The notes under the pieces are model-generated. The model did no database searches, was not told the DNA's origin, and saw only the letters and a list, made by a program, of their open reading frames with translations. This document shows positions 1 through 7,399 of a stretch of 17,651 bases of DNA, one piece after another; the first letter of the stretch is position 1, and each line of letters starts with the position of its first letter. The DNA is taken from positions 1-17,651 of the forward strand of contig JBFXDI010000087.1 in the NCBI GenBank assembly GCA_050181295.1. The letters are read 5' to 3'. The stretch is from JBFXDI01 sp050181295 (lineage in GTDB: Bacteria; Pseudomonadota; Alphaproteobacteria; Rhizobiales; Aestuariivirgaceae). Both the position numbers and the translations under genes were made by a program.

Positions 1-2
1 TT

Positions 3-569
3 CCGATCTCGGCGGCACTTGAGCGGCTGAGCCCCGAGCATGTCCGGCTGTTGATGCGCCCCGAGCGCAACATCCTTGTCGCCAAGTCGCCCTCACGGGA
101 CGTAGAATTGGACGCTAGCTGGAATCTCGTCGACTTGAGGTCCAATGCGACCTCCCGACACGGAAACTGGGTGAAGCAGTGCGGTGGACCGGCGACCGCG
201 TTTCGCAAGCTATATCCATGCTCGGTTTCGCAGGAAGTCCGTCGCCATGACCGGTTTGGCGCCACACTGGACTTTGTATTCCCGAAGTCGGGTGCAGGGC
301 TATTGCTTCGTGCGACGGTGCCGCAAGAGGTCGACCTTCAGGCGGGCCTGGCGCTTTCGATCGATGGTACTTCGGTCGGGAGCGTCCTCTTCACCAATTG
401 TCTGACCAGTTGCTTTGCGTATATGCACATCACAGGCGAAACGGAGCGCCTCCTTAAGGAGGGAAAGCAGGCGACGATGCTTGTTCGTTTGGACGAAACG
501 CGAGCCCTCCAGTTCATCTTCTCCCTGAAAGGCATCACCGCCGGCCTGGCGGCGCTGTCCAAAAACTGA
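3..569 (+). CDS. IalB-family (invasion-associated locus B) protein, 5' end outside window
   Basis: The frame is open from the first complete codon at base 3 to a TGA at 567-569, so the gene starts before the window. The C-terminal about 150 residues fit the IalB family: a W-x-x-x-C pattern (W-V-K-Q-C), a beta-rich core, a second Cys pair region (F-T-N-C-L-T-S-C), a segment with 'L-L-K-E-G', and an ending of the 'S-L-K-G-I-T-A-G-L-A-A-L' type. Family members are small exported proteins, named from Bartonella invasion, with no enzymatic activity known to me. Here the family core is preceded by at least 35 residues that do not look like a signal peptide (A-L-E-R-L-S-P-E-H-V-R-L-L). The true N-terminus is therefore unseen and may carry a signal or another domain. 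An internal TTG at 51 is an unlikely start. Codon use is less GC3-biased than in the following genes. The family call is from pattern memory, not a search. Confidence 0.7.
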   Translation, partial: PISAALERLSPEHVRLLMRPERNILVAKSPSRDVELDASWNLVDLRSNATSRHGNWVKQCGGPATAFRKLYPCSVSQEVRRHDRFGATLDFVFPKSGAGLLLRATVPQEVDLQAGLALSIDGTSVGSVLFTNCLTSCFAYMHITGETERLLKEGKQATMLVRLDETRALQFIFSLKGITAGLAALSKN

Positions 570-691
570 ACGGGGCGATCTGCATCCTTGGACGGGTCCC
601 CGAAGCCCCGATTGCGTGCGCACAAGCTGCGGACTAACTTGCGGGCAGGTCAGTGGCCGGCGCGGAAGGATCGCGTGAAGTTTCGGCTTGT

Positions 692-695
692 GGAG
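692..695 (+). promoter_or_regulatory. Shine-Dalgarno site that decides the MBL hydrolase start
   Basis: GGAG eight bases before ATG 704. The alternative GTG at 653 has only a weak purine stretch before it, so this site favours the shorter protein. Confidence 0.5.
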
Positions 696-703
696 CGTCC
701 TTG

Positions 704-1540
704 ATGGCGGAAGCCGACTTTCATGCGAGAATCTGGGGTGCGCGCGGGTCCGTCCCGGCAGCGCCCGCCGAACCCTCTTCCTATGGCGCCAACACCGCCT
801 GCGTCGAGGTCCGCTGCGGCTCGCGCACGGTCGTGCTCGACGCCGGCACTGGCATCGTTGCCCTGGGGCTCAGCCTCCTGAGGCGCAGGAGGCGGGATCT
901 AGATCTCTTCTTCACCCACTGTCATTACGATCATATCGAGGGGTTGCCCTTCTTCCGGCCGCTGCATCGCCCCGACTGGACGGTTAAACTGTGGGCGGGC
1001 CACATGGCGGGCCGCATGAGTGCCCGCGAGATGGTGCAGGGCTACATGCGCCAGCCCTATTTCCCGATCGGCCCCGACTGCTTCGCCGCCAATGTGGACT
1101 ACAGGGATTTCTCTCCGGGCGATGCGCTGGAGCTCGACGGCGGCATCGCGGTGCGCACCGCGCGCCTCAATCATCCGGGCGACGCCGTCGGCTACAGGGT
1201 CGACTATCGCGGCCATTCGATCTGCTACGTCACAGATACCGAGCACGTGCCGGGCGAGCTGGACGCGAACGTCCTCGATCTCATACGAGACGCCGATGCC
1301 GTGATCTATGATGCCGCCTACACGGATGAGGACTTCGCCCGCTATGCCGGCTATGGCCATTCGACCTGGCAGGAGGGCGTGCGGCTCTGCGAGACGGCGG
1401 GTGCGAAGCGCCTCATCGCCTTCCACCATCGCCCGGATGCCTCGGACGCGGCGCTGGCGCGCGAGGAGCGTCGTCTCGGCCGCAGGCTGCCAGGCAGCGT
1501 GCTCGCGCGCGAGGGTCTGACGATCGTTCCCGGGCGTTGA
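704..1540 (+). CDS. MBL-fold metallo-hydrolase (COG1235/PhnP-like)
   Basis: Predicted 278-residue cytoplasmic metal-dependent phosphodiesterase or hydrolase. It opens with the typical signature of the COG1235 branch (W-G-A-R-G-S-V-P at 11-18, then G-A-N-T-A-C-V-E at 28-35). The metal motif H-x-H-x-D-H is complete (H72, H74, D76, H77). Later ligands fit H157 in L-N-H-P-G, D178 in V-T-D-T-E-H and H241/H242 in A-F-H-H-R. No signal peptide is visible. The start is placed at ATG 704 because a GGAG lies at 692-695 with about 8 bases spacing and because the conserved domain begins a few residues later. An in-frame GTG at 653 would add 17 unconserved residues. Relatives cleave cyclic phosphate esters or nucleic-acid phosphodiesters, but the substrate here cannot be read from sequence. 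The gene runs convergently into the deacetylase gene, with three bases between the stop codons. Confidence 0.88.
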   Translation: MAEADFHARIWGARGSVPAAPAEPSSYGANTACVEVRCGSRTVVLDAGTGIVALGLSLLRRRRRDLDLFFTHCHYDHIEGLPFFRPLHRPDWTVKLWAGHMAGRMSAREMVQGYMRQPYFPIGPDCFAANVDYRDFSPGDALELDGGIAVRTARLNHPGDAVGYRVDYRGHSICYVTDTEHVPGELDANVLDLIRDADAVIYDAAYTDEDFARYAGYGHSTWQEGVRLCETAGAKRLIAFHHRPDASDAALAREERRLGRRLPGSVLAREGLTIVPGR

Positions 1541-1543
1541 CGC

Positions 1544-2266
1544 CTATATCGGTTTGGGCGCCGTCCACCGCGCCCGTCCGCCCGTCACCTCGAACAGTTC
1601 TGAGAGAAAGGCCCACGCCGCCTCGTCATGCACGAGATGATGCGTGAGGATGCCAATGGGCGAGCCGCCGCCTTGGCCGAGTAGCGCCACGATCTCCGAC
1701 AGGAGGTCCTCGTGCGGCCGGCATCCGCGCGTGCCGTGCCAGTCGATCAGATCGACATGCGTGTTGAGGATCGCCAGGCCCTCGACGGAGAAGCGCGCCG
1801 GGCCGAAGGCGGAAAGGATGCGGAAGTCAAGCTCGGGCAGGCATTGCACTACGGACGGCGCGATACGGTTCCACGGCGGCACGAGCATGGGAAGAGTCTG
1901 TGCGCCGAAGAGGTCTCGGGTCCGGTCGAAACCCGCGACCAGATCGGCGCGCACGGCATCGAGCGGCCGATGCGAGCCCAGCTCCTCTTTTTTCGCGCCG
2001 GGCGGCGCGTGGTTGGCATGGGCATAGCCGTGCACGACCACGCGCGCGTCGGGCTGCCCGCGGACCCAGGCGGCGAGGTCGCGATCGGCGCGCGCGGGGA
2101 TCACGGCGAGGACGATCGGGACGACCGCCTGGCGCGTGATTTCGCCGAGGCGGGCGAGGGCGGGGGTGACACGGATCGCATCGTCGTCGCGCAGCCAGAA
2201 GGAGGGCGTGCGGCCCGCTTCGGACGCCTGCTCCAGCGCTTCGGCGACTCGGGCCCAGCTGCTCAT
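1544..2266 (-). CDS. Polysaccharide-deacetylase-like protein
   Basis: 240-residue protein resembling the NodB/polysaccharide deacetylase fold (carbohydrate esterase 4-like). Visible motifs: a D-D-D run at 27-29 in the first strand (W-L-R-D-D-D), a metal-binding-type H-x3-H (H79, H83, followed by H86) in V-V-V-H-G-Y-A-H, P-P-W-N-R at 130-134, and L-T-H-H-L-V-H-D at 208-215, which matches the late conserved histidine of the family. The first motif differs from classical T-F-D-D-G, so it belongs to a divergent branch, and activity on N-acetylated sugars is inferred. No signal peptide is present, so it probably acts in the cytoplasm. The start ATG (2264-2266) overlaps the stop of the upstream glycosyltransferase in an ATGA, and no good ribosome site precedes it, which points to translational coupling. 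A longer frame to 2644 is only an antisense extension through the glycosyltransferase. Confidence 0.82.
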   Translation of the reverse strand: MSSWARVAEALEQASEAGRTPSFWLRDDDAIRVTPALARLGEITRQAVVPIVLAVIPARADRDLAAWVRGQPDARVVVHGYAHANHAPPGAKKEELGSHRPLDAVRADLVAGFDRTRDLFGAQTLPMLVPPWNRIAPSVVQCLPELDFRILSAFGPARFSVEGLAILNTHVDLIDWHGTRGCRPHEDLLSEIVALLGQGGGSPIGILTHHLVHDEAAWAFLSELFEVTGGRARWTAPKPI

Positions 2267-3369
2267 GGAGAAGGGGAGGCGGGGCGCGCCGGCAATTGGC
2301 TGAGCAGCCGGGAGAGGTTGCGGGCAGCGCCTTCGAGCGATCTTTCGACGACGACGAAATCGCGGCCGGCAGCGCCGAGCTTCACGCGCCTTGCCGGGGC
2401 GCCAATAAGGTCCGCCATGGCGTCGGCATAGGCTTGGACGTCGCCGGCCGGCGCAAGGATTCCCGTCTCGCCGTTCCGCACCACCATGGGCACGCCGTGC
2501 GTCTCCATGGCGACGACCGGAAGTCCTGCCGCCTGCGCCTCGAGATAGACGAGACCATAGGCCTCCCCGATGCCCGGCCAGACGAAGAGATCGGCGAGAG
2601 CGAGCTCCACGGCAACGCGCTCCTGCGGCTGCTGCCCCAGCCATTCGATCCGCGCGGGATCGAGACCAGCGAAGCCCGCCACGACCGCCTCGCGCGCGGG
2701 GCCGTCACCGACGACCGTCAGATGCCAGGGCAGGGAGATGATCCGGCCGAGCGCATGGGCGAGTATCCGATAGCTGTCGAGCTTCGCGTCCTGCCGCATC
2801 ATGGCGACCGTGACCAGCCGCACCGTGTCCTCCGTCGCGCGTGGTTTGCTTTGCTGCCGGAAAGGGGCAACGTCGATGAAGGGCGCCAGGTCGGCCAGCC
2901 GCTCCGGTCCGACGAGACGCTCCAACCCCTCCCGGTCGATGCGGGTGAGGCAGATGTTGAGGGCGGCCCGGCGCACGGCCTCGGCCACCGGCGCCTGCAT
3001 GTCGCGCCACGCATCGCGGTCGCGCTTGCCCGCATGGGAGGCCTCTATGGTCACATAGGGGATGGAAAGTGCGCGGGCGAGCGCGGGGCCGATGAGGTCG
3101 GGCGCGCGGTAGTAGGGATGGTAAGTCAGCCAGAGATCGGGGCGGGCGCTCTTTCGCCAGTGATCGAGCAGCCACTCCTGCTCGCGGCTGCTCTCGAGCT
3201 TCAGCGCCTCGATCTCAGGCTGTGCCCGGTAGGTTCTCAGCCGCGATGCGACCTCGACATCGAAGCCTGCCAGCGTGAGGGCCTGGATGAGCGCGCGCGC
3301 CATCTGCCGATCGCCCGACGGCACCGCATGATCGTGGGGTTTCAGCGGTGCGTAGAAGGCTAGTCTCAA
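2263..3369 (-). CDS. Glycosyltransferase, GT4-like (GT-B fold)
   Basis: 368-residue cytoplasmic glycosyltransferase that transfers a sugar from a nucleotide-sugar donor. The N-terminus M-R-L-A-F-Y-A-P-L-K-P is a typical first strand of a GT-B Rossmann domain. The C-terminal donor domain runs from about 180, with T-V-V-G-D-G-P (218-224), W-L-G-Q-Q-P (243-248) and the E-x7-E motif (E269 and E277 in G-E-A-Y-G-L-V-Y-L-E-A). V-R-N-G-E-T-G-I-L-A-P follows, as is usual in the family. The start codon is TTG at 3367-3369. No ATG lies upstream, and the next internal Met would delete the first strand, so TTG is the best choice. The gene is first of a two-gene operon with the deacetylase (4-nt overlap) and faces away from the peptide transporter operon. 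Acceptor and sugar are unknown. Confidence 0.9.
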   Translation of the reverse strand: MRLAFYAPLKPHDHAVPSGDRQMARALIQALTLAGFDVEVASRLRTYRAQPEIEALKLESSREQEWLLDHWRKSARPDLWLTYHPYYRAPDLIGPALARALSIPYVTIEASHAGKRDRDAWRDMQAPVAEAVRRAALNICLTRIDREGLERLVGPERLADLAPFIDVAPFRQQSKPRATEDTVRLVTVAMMRQDAKLDSYRILAHALGRIISLPWHLTVVGDGPAREAVVAGFAGLDPARIEWLGQQPQERVAVELALADLFVWPGIGEAYGLVYLEAQAAGLPVVAMETHGVPMVVRNGETGILAPAGDVQAYADAMADLIGAPARRVKLGAAGRDFVVVERSLEGAARNLSRLLSQLPARPASPSP

Positions 3370-3421
3370 GGCGGCCGGTCCCGTTCGTGGAAGGGAGGAA
3401 CGGCCCGGAAATTAGGGCGAA

Positions 3422-3537
3422 ACTCGTGCCTCGACAACATCGCGCCGCCAGTGCTACCAAGCGCCAGGAGGGTGGCGGGCCGGAGAGTGGGAACTCTCCG
3501 GGAGGGGACCCGTCGGCTTGTCGCGGCCGGCACGAGT
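3422..3537. repeat. 9-bp inverted repeat enclosing the leader hairpin
   Basis: Bases 3422-3430 (ACTCGTGCC) are the exact reverse complement of 3529-3537 (GGCACGAGT). The 98-base interval contains the GGGA hairpin at 3480-3501. Together they could fold as a two-level leader RNA in the 187-base divergent region 3370-3556, where promoters for both the glycosyltransferase (minus) and the transporter (plus) must lie. A separated 9-bp match can occur by chance in GC-rich DNA, so confidence is low. Confidence 0.3.
3480..3501 (+). promoter_or_regulatory. Perfect 9-bp hairpin with GGGA (GNRA-type) loop in the leader of the peptide transporter operon
   Basis: Bases 3480-3488 are exactly complementary to 3493-3501, leaving the four-base loop GGGA at 3489-3492. 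As plus-strand RNA this is a stable 9-bp stem closed by a GNRA-class tetraloop, ending 55 bases before the ATG at 3557. No T-tract follows, so it is not a classical intrinsic terminator. It could be an mRNA-stabilising or regulatory leader structure, or at DNA level a dyad bound by a regulator in the divergent promoter region. Function is not established. Confidence 0.5.
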
Positions 3538-3556
3538 CGAGGGGTGGCGCTCTGGC

Positions 3557-5470
3557 ATGAATGTCCCTGTTGACGATCTTCTGCGCGTTGAAGATCTCCG
3601 TATTCGCTTCCTTCTGCCTTCCGGCCCCATCGAAGTGGTCAAGGGCGTGAGCTTCCGCGTGCGGCCGGGGTCGGTCGTGGCGCTGGTGGGCGAGTCGGGA
3701 TCGGGCAAGTCCGTCATCTCGCAGGCGATCATGGGCATCCTGCCCAAGGCGGGCGCCATCAGCGGCGGCAGGATCGTCTTCAACGATCCGGCGCGGGCCG
3801 GCGTCTCGACCGACATTGCCGCTCTCGATCCCGATTCCACGGACATGATGAAGCTGCGTGGTGGCCGTATCGCCATCATCTTCCAGGAACCGATGACCTC
3901 GCTCTCGCCGCTCCATACGATCGGCGACCAGATCGAGGAGGCGCTGCGATTGCATCAGCGGGACTGCAAGCCGCAGGACCGCCGGACCCGCACCGAGGAG
4001 ATGCTGGCGCTCGTCGGCTTCCCGAAGCCGCAGCGGGCCTACGACATGTATCCGTTCGAGCTTTCGGGTGGATTGCGCCAGCGTGCCATGATCGCCATGG
4101 CGCTGATCTGCCGCCCGGCGCTTCTCATCGCCGATGAGCCCACAACCGCGCTCGACGTCACGATCCAGGCGCAGATCCTGAAACTGCTCAAGGATCTGCA
4201 GCGCAAGTTCGGCATGGCGATGCTGCTCATCACGCACGACCTCGGCATCGTCGCCAACATGGCCGACGAGGTGGTGGTGATCTACCACGGCGAGATCATG
4301 GAGGCGGGCAGGGTCGAGGACATTTTCGCAAAGCCCGAGCATCCCTACCTCAAGGCTCTGCTAGCCGCCGTGCCGCATTTCGACATGAGGCCCGGCGAGC
4401 GTCTTGTGCCGCTGCGCGAGATCGAGGTGTCGAAGACCGCGCTTCAGAACGCACGGACAGACTTGAGGGTGGAGAAGGGGAGCCGCGGCCCCATCCTCTC
4501 CGTCCAGGGACTGACGAAGGCTTTCACGACGCGAAAAGGGGGCTTCTTCTTCGGCAAGGGGGAGGAGGAGAAGGTGCTCGCCGTGTCGAATGTGAGCTTC
4601 GACATCAAGCCCGGCGAGTGTCTCGGTCTCGTGGGCGAAAGCGGTTGCGGCAAGACCACGGTGTCGAAGCTCATCATGCGGGCCGTGACGGCGGACTCAG
4701 GCAAGGTTCTGTTCGACAAGGGCGACAAGGTCGTCGATGTGATCCAGCTCAGGGGCGAGGAGCTCAAGCGCTTCCGTCCGCACATCCAGATGGTGTTCCA
4801 GGACCCGTTCTCCTCCTTGAGCCCGCGCATGACGGTCGCCAACATTCTTAAGGAGCCGCTGGAGATCTTCGACGTCGGCGACGACGCCTCGCGTATGGCC
4901 ATGGCCCGCGACCTCATGTCGACGGTCGGGCTGGATCCGCGCTTCCTCAGCCGCTACCCCCATTCCTTCTCGGGCGGCCAGCGCCAACGGATCGGGATCG
5001 CCCGCGCTCTGGCCCTTAAGCCCGACCTCCTCATTTGCGACGAGCCGGTCTCCGCGCTCGATGTCTCCGTGCAGGCCCAGGTCCTCAACCTGCTCAAGGA
5101 TCTGCAGCAGCAGCTGGGGCTCACCTACCTCTTCATCTCCCACAACCTCGCCGTCGTCGACTACATGGCGGACCGTATCGCGGTCATGTGCCGCGGGCGG
5201 ATCGTCGAGCTTGCGACGCGCGAGGCGCTGTTCAGGGCACCAATCCACTCCTATACGCGTTCTCTCCTTGCCGCTGTGCCCTATCCCGACCTGTCGCGTC
5301 CCCTTGATTTCAACTCGCTACGGCTGGAAGGGGCCTCGGACATGGCGGACTGGGCGCCGCAGTTCCGCAGTGAGATCCATGACGGCGGCGATCTCGAGCA
5401 CGTGGAAGTCAGTCACGGTCACTATGTGCTGGCGCGCCAGCAGGCCGATCTCCGGGAGCTGAGAGCATGA
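3557..5470 (+). CDS. Oligopeptide-type ABC importer, fused double ATP-binding protein
   Basis: 637-residue cytoplasmic ATPase with two complete ABC domains in one chain, as in YejF/GsiA or a DppD-DppF fusion. Domain 1: Walker A G-E-S-G-S-G-K-S at 45-52, Q-loop F-Q-E-P at 109-112, signature L-S-G-G-L-R-Q at 169-175, Walker B L-L-I-A-D-E-P at 189-195, switch H227. The oligopeptide-family tail H-P-Y-L-K-A-L-L-A-A-V-P begins at about 262. Domain 2: Walker A G-E-S-G-C-G-K-T at 360-367, signature F-S-G-G-Q-R-Q at 471-477, Walker B L-L-I-C-D-E-P at 491-497, switch H529, and a second H-S-Y-T-R-S-L-L-A-A-V-P tail. All catalytic residues are intact. ATG 3557 is chosen over an in-frame GTG at 3518 because of a GAGGGGTGG stretch just upstream and because the domain begins there. 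First gene of a four-gene operon; its stop overlaps the next start (ATGA). Confidence 0.95.
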   Translation: MNVPVDDLLRVEDLRIRFLLPSGPIEVVKGVSFRVRPGSVVALVGESGSGKSVISQAIMGILPKAGAISGGRIVFNDPARAGVSTDIAALDPDSTDMMKLRGGRIAIIFQEPMTSLSPLHTIGDQIEEALRLHQRDCKPQDRRTRTEEMLALVGFPKPQRAYDMYPFELSGGLRQRAMIAMALICRPALLIADEPTTALDVTIQAQILKLLKDLQRKFGMAMLLITHDLGIVANMADEVVVIYHGEIMEAGRVEDIFAKPEHPYLKALLAAVPHFDMRPGERLVPLREIEVSKTALQNARTDLRVEKGSRGPILSVQGLTKAFTTRKGGFFFGKGEEEKVLAVSNVSFDIKPGECLGLVGESGCGKTTVSKLIMRAVTADSGKVLFDKGDKVVDVIQLRGEELKRFRPHIQMVFQDPFSSLSPRMTVANILKEPLEIFDVGDDASRMAMARDLMSTVGLDPRFLSRYPHSFSGGQRQRIGIARALALKPDLLICDEPVSALDVSVQAQVLNLLKDLQQQLGLTYLFISHNLAVVDYMADRIAVMCRGRIVELATREALFRAPIHSYTRSLLAAVPYPDLSRPLDFNSLRLEGASDMADWAPQFRSEIHDGGDLEHVEVSHGHYVLARQQADLRELRA

Positions 5471-7368
5471 CCAAGTGCCTTGCCGCGTGTCTTGCTGCCC
5501 TGCTGTCCTTCTTCGTTCCAGCGTTGGCGCTTGCCGGCGGCTATGTCGAAACGCCCGTGCTGGAGGCTGACGTCAAGGCCGGCAAGCTTCCTCCCATCGA
5601 GCAGCGGCTGCCGGTCAATCCGCGTGTCGTCGATCTCGCGGCGATGGGCAAGGAGCCGGGGCGGCCGGGAGGCGCCATACGGATGCTCATGGGCGGCCAG
5701 AACGACATCCGGATGATGACGCTCTACGGCTATTCGCGTTTTGTGGCCTACACCGAGAAGCTGGAGATGATCCCGGACATCCTGGAGTCCTATGACGTCC
5801 AGGAGGGTCGTATCTTCACGCTGAAGCTGCGGGAGGGGCATCGCTGGTCGGACGGCCATCCCTTCACAAGCGAGGACATCCGCTACACCTTCGAAGACGT
5901 GATGTCGGACGAGGAACTGTCGCCGGCCGGTCTCGACCGGGAGATGATGATCGACGGCAAGGGCCCGAAGTTCGAGGTGGTGGACGAGCGCACCGTCCGC
6001 TTCACGTGGGAAAGCGCCAACCCCGACTTCCTGCCGTCGCTCGCGGCCGCGCGCCCCATCTTCCTCGCCATGCCTGCCCACTATCTCAAGGCCTTCCATA
6101 AGAAGTACCAGACGCCGGAGAAGCTTGCCGAACTGGTTAAGGCCGAGAAGGTGAAGGATTGGACCAGGCTGCACACGCGCATGGCCCGCCAATACCGGCC
6201 GGAGAACCCCGATCTTCCAACGCTTGATCCCTGGCAGAACACGGTCCCGACGCCTTCGGAACGCTTCGTCTTCAAGCGCAATCCCTACTTCCACCGCGTT
6301 GATGCCCAAGGGCGCCAGCTTCCCTATGTCGATCAGATGATCCTGACGATCGGCACCGAGAATCTCATCCCCGCCAAGACGGCCGCCGGCGATTCGGATC
6401 TGCAGGCCCGCTACCTCAATTTTGCCGACTACACGATTCTCAAGGAGGCCGAAAATCGGGTGAAGCTCAAGACGCGGTTGTGGAACGCGGGCGGTGGCTC
6501 CGCCGTGGCGCTGCTTCCCAATCTCAACGTCAACGATCCCGGCTGGCGCAAGGTGCTGCGGGATACCCGCGTGCGGCGCGCGCTTTCGCTCGGCGTCAAC
6601 CGCGAGGAGATCAACCAGATCGTCTACCTCGGCCTGGCCAAGGAGAGCGCCGACACGGTGATCGAGGAAAGCCCGCTCTACAAGGACGAGTATCGCACCG
6701 CCTGGAGCACCTATGACCCCGACAAGGCGAACGCGCTTCTGGACGAGGCCGGTCTCGACAAGCGCGCTTCCGACGGCATACGCCTTCTGCCCGACGGCCG
6801 CCGGGCGGACGTCATCGTGGAGTCCTCGGGTGAGGGCAACCTGGAAACGGATGTCCTCCAGCTCATCTCCGACCACTGGAAGGAGATCGGGATCAAGCTG
6901 TTCATACGTGCCTCCCAACGCGACGTGCTGCGCAGCCGCGTCGTCGCGGGAGACACCATGATGTCGGTCTGGAACGGCCTCGACAACGCCGTTTGCACCG
7001 CGGACATGGATCCCATGGAGTTCGCGCCCACCAACCAGGCTCAGCTCCAGTGGCCGCAGTGGGGCCTTTACTACGAATCGAACGGCAGCAGCGGACAGAA
7101 GCCCGACTACGCCCCTGCCGTCGCGCTTCTAGATCTCCTGAAAACCTGGCGCGCCGCGACGACCAAGGAGGAAAGAGTGGAGGCCTGGCACAAGATCCTT
7201 GCGCTCCGCTCTGAGGAGGTGCTCACCATCGGAACCGTCAATGGCACCAAGCAGCCGGTCGTCTCCTCCGCGAAGCTGCACAACGTGCCGGAGGAAGCGG
7301 TCTACGGCTTCGAGCCCGGCGGCTTCTTCGGGCTCTACATGCCCGATACCTTCTGGTACGCCGAATAG
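5467..7368 (+). CDS. ABC transporter periplasmic substrate-binding protein, family 5 (peptide/opine type)
   Basis: 633-residue exported binding protein of the SBP_bac_5 family. The first 23 residues form a signal peptide (charged start, hydrophobic core A-L-L-S-F-F-V-P-A-L, cleavage expected after A-L-A at 23). No lipobox Cys follows, so it should be soluble in the periplasm. The family signature lies at about 113-145 (F-T-L-K-L-R-E-G-H-R-W-S-D-G followed by P-F-T-S-E-D-I-R-Y-T-F). It is somewhat longer than DppA or OppA (about 530) and closer in length to the YejA-like branch (about 600). The start overlaps the ATPase stop by four bases (5467-5470). With the flanking ATPase and two permeases this makes a complete importer. 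Substrate (di- or oligopeptide, opine, or a glycopeptide-like compound) cannot be told from sequence. Confidence 0.93.
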   Translation: MTKCLAACLAALLSFFVPALALAGGYVETPVLEADVKAGKLPPIEQRLPVNPRVVDLAAMGKEPGRPGGAIRMLMGGQNDIRMMTLYGYSRFVAYTEKLEMIPDILESYDVQEGRIFTLKLREGHRWSDGHPFTSEDIRYTFEDVMSDEELSPAGLDREMMIDGKGPKFEVVDERTVRFTWESANPDFLPSLAAARPIFLAMPAHYLKAFHKKYQTPEKLAELVKAEKVKDWTRLHTRMARQYRPENPDLPTLDPWQNTVPTPSERFVFKRNPYFHRVDAQGRQLPYVDQMILTIGTENLIPAKTAAGDSDLQARYLNFADYTILKEAENRVKLKTRLWNAGGGSAVALLPNLNVNDPGWRKVLRDTRVRRALSLGVNREEINQIVYLGLAKESADTVIEESPLYKDEYRTAWSTYDPDKANALLDEAGLDKRASDGIRLLPDGRRADVIVESSGEGNLETDVLQLISDHWKEIGIKLFIRASQRDVLRSRVVAGDTMMSVWNGLDNAVCTADMDPMEFAPTNQAQLQWPQWGLYYESNGSSGQKPDYAPAVALLDLLKTWRAATTKEERVEAWHKILALRSEEVLTIGTVNGTKQPVVSSAKLHNVPEEAVYGFEPGGFFGLYMPDTFWYAE

Positions 7369-7399
7369 CATGGCATCGATTTAGCGAGAGGCGGGCGGA

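Noticed and set aside
571..610. Possible terminator after the IalB gene (CGGGGC paired with GCCCCG)
   Set aside because: Only six base pairs with a 28-base loop and no T-tract.
2296..3363. Plus-strand open frame of 355 codons opposite the minus-strand glycosyltransferase
   Set aside because: No motif and shadow-like composition. The minus strand has the GT-B start and E-x7-E motif.
3518..3556. GTG at 3518 as start of the double ATPase
   Set aside because: Would add 13 unconserved residues immediately after the leader hairpin. ATG 3557 sits where the domain begins and has a better purine stretch upstream.
5422..6918. Minus-strand open frame of 498 codons opposite the substrate-binding protein
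   Set aside because: Composition typical of an antisense shadow, while the plus strand has a signal peptide and the family 5 signature.
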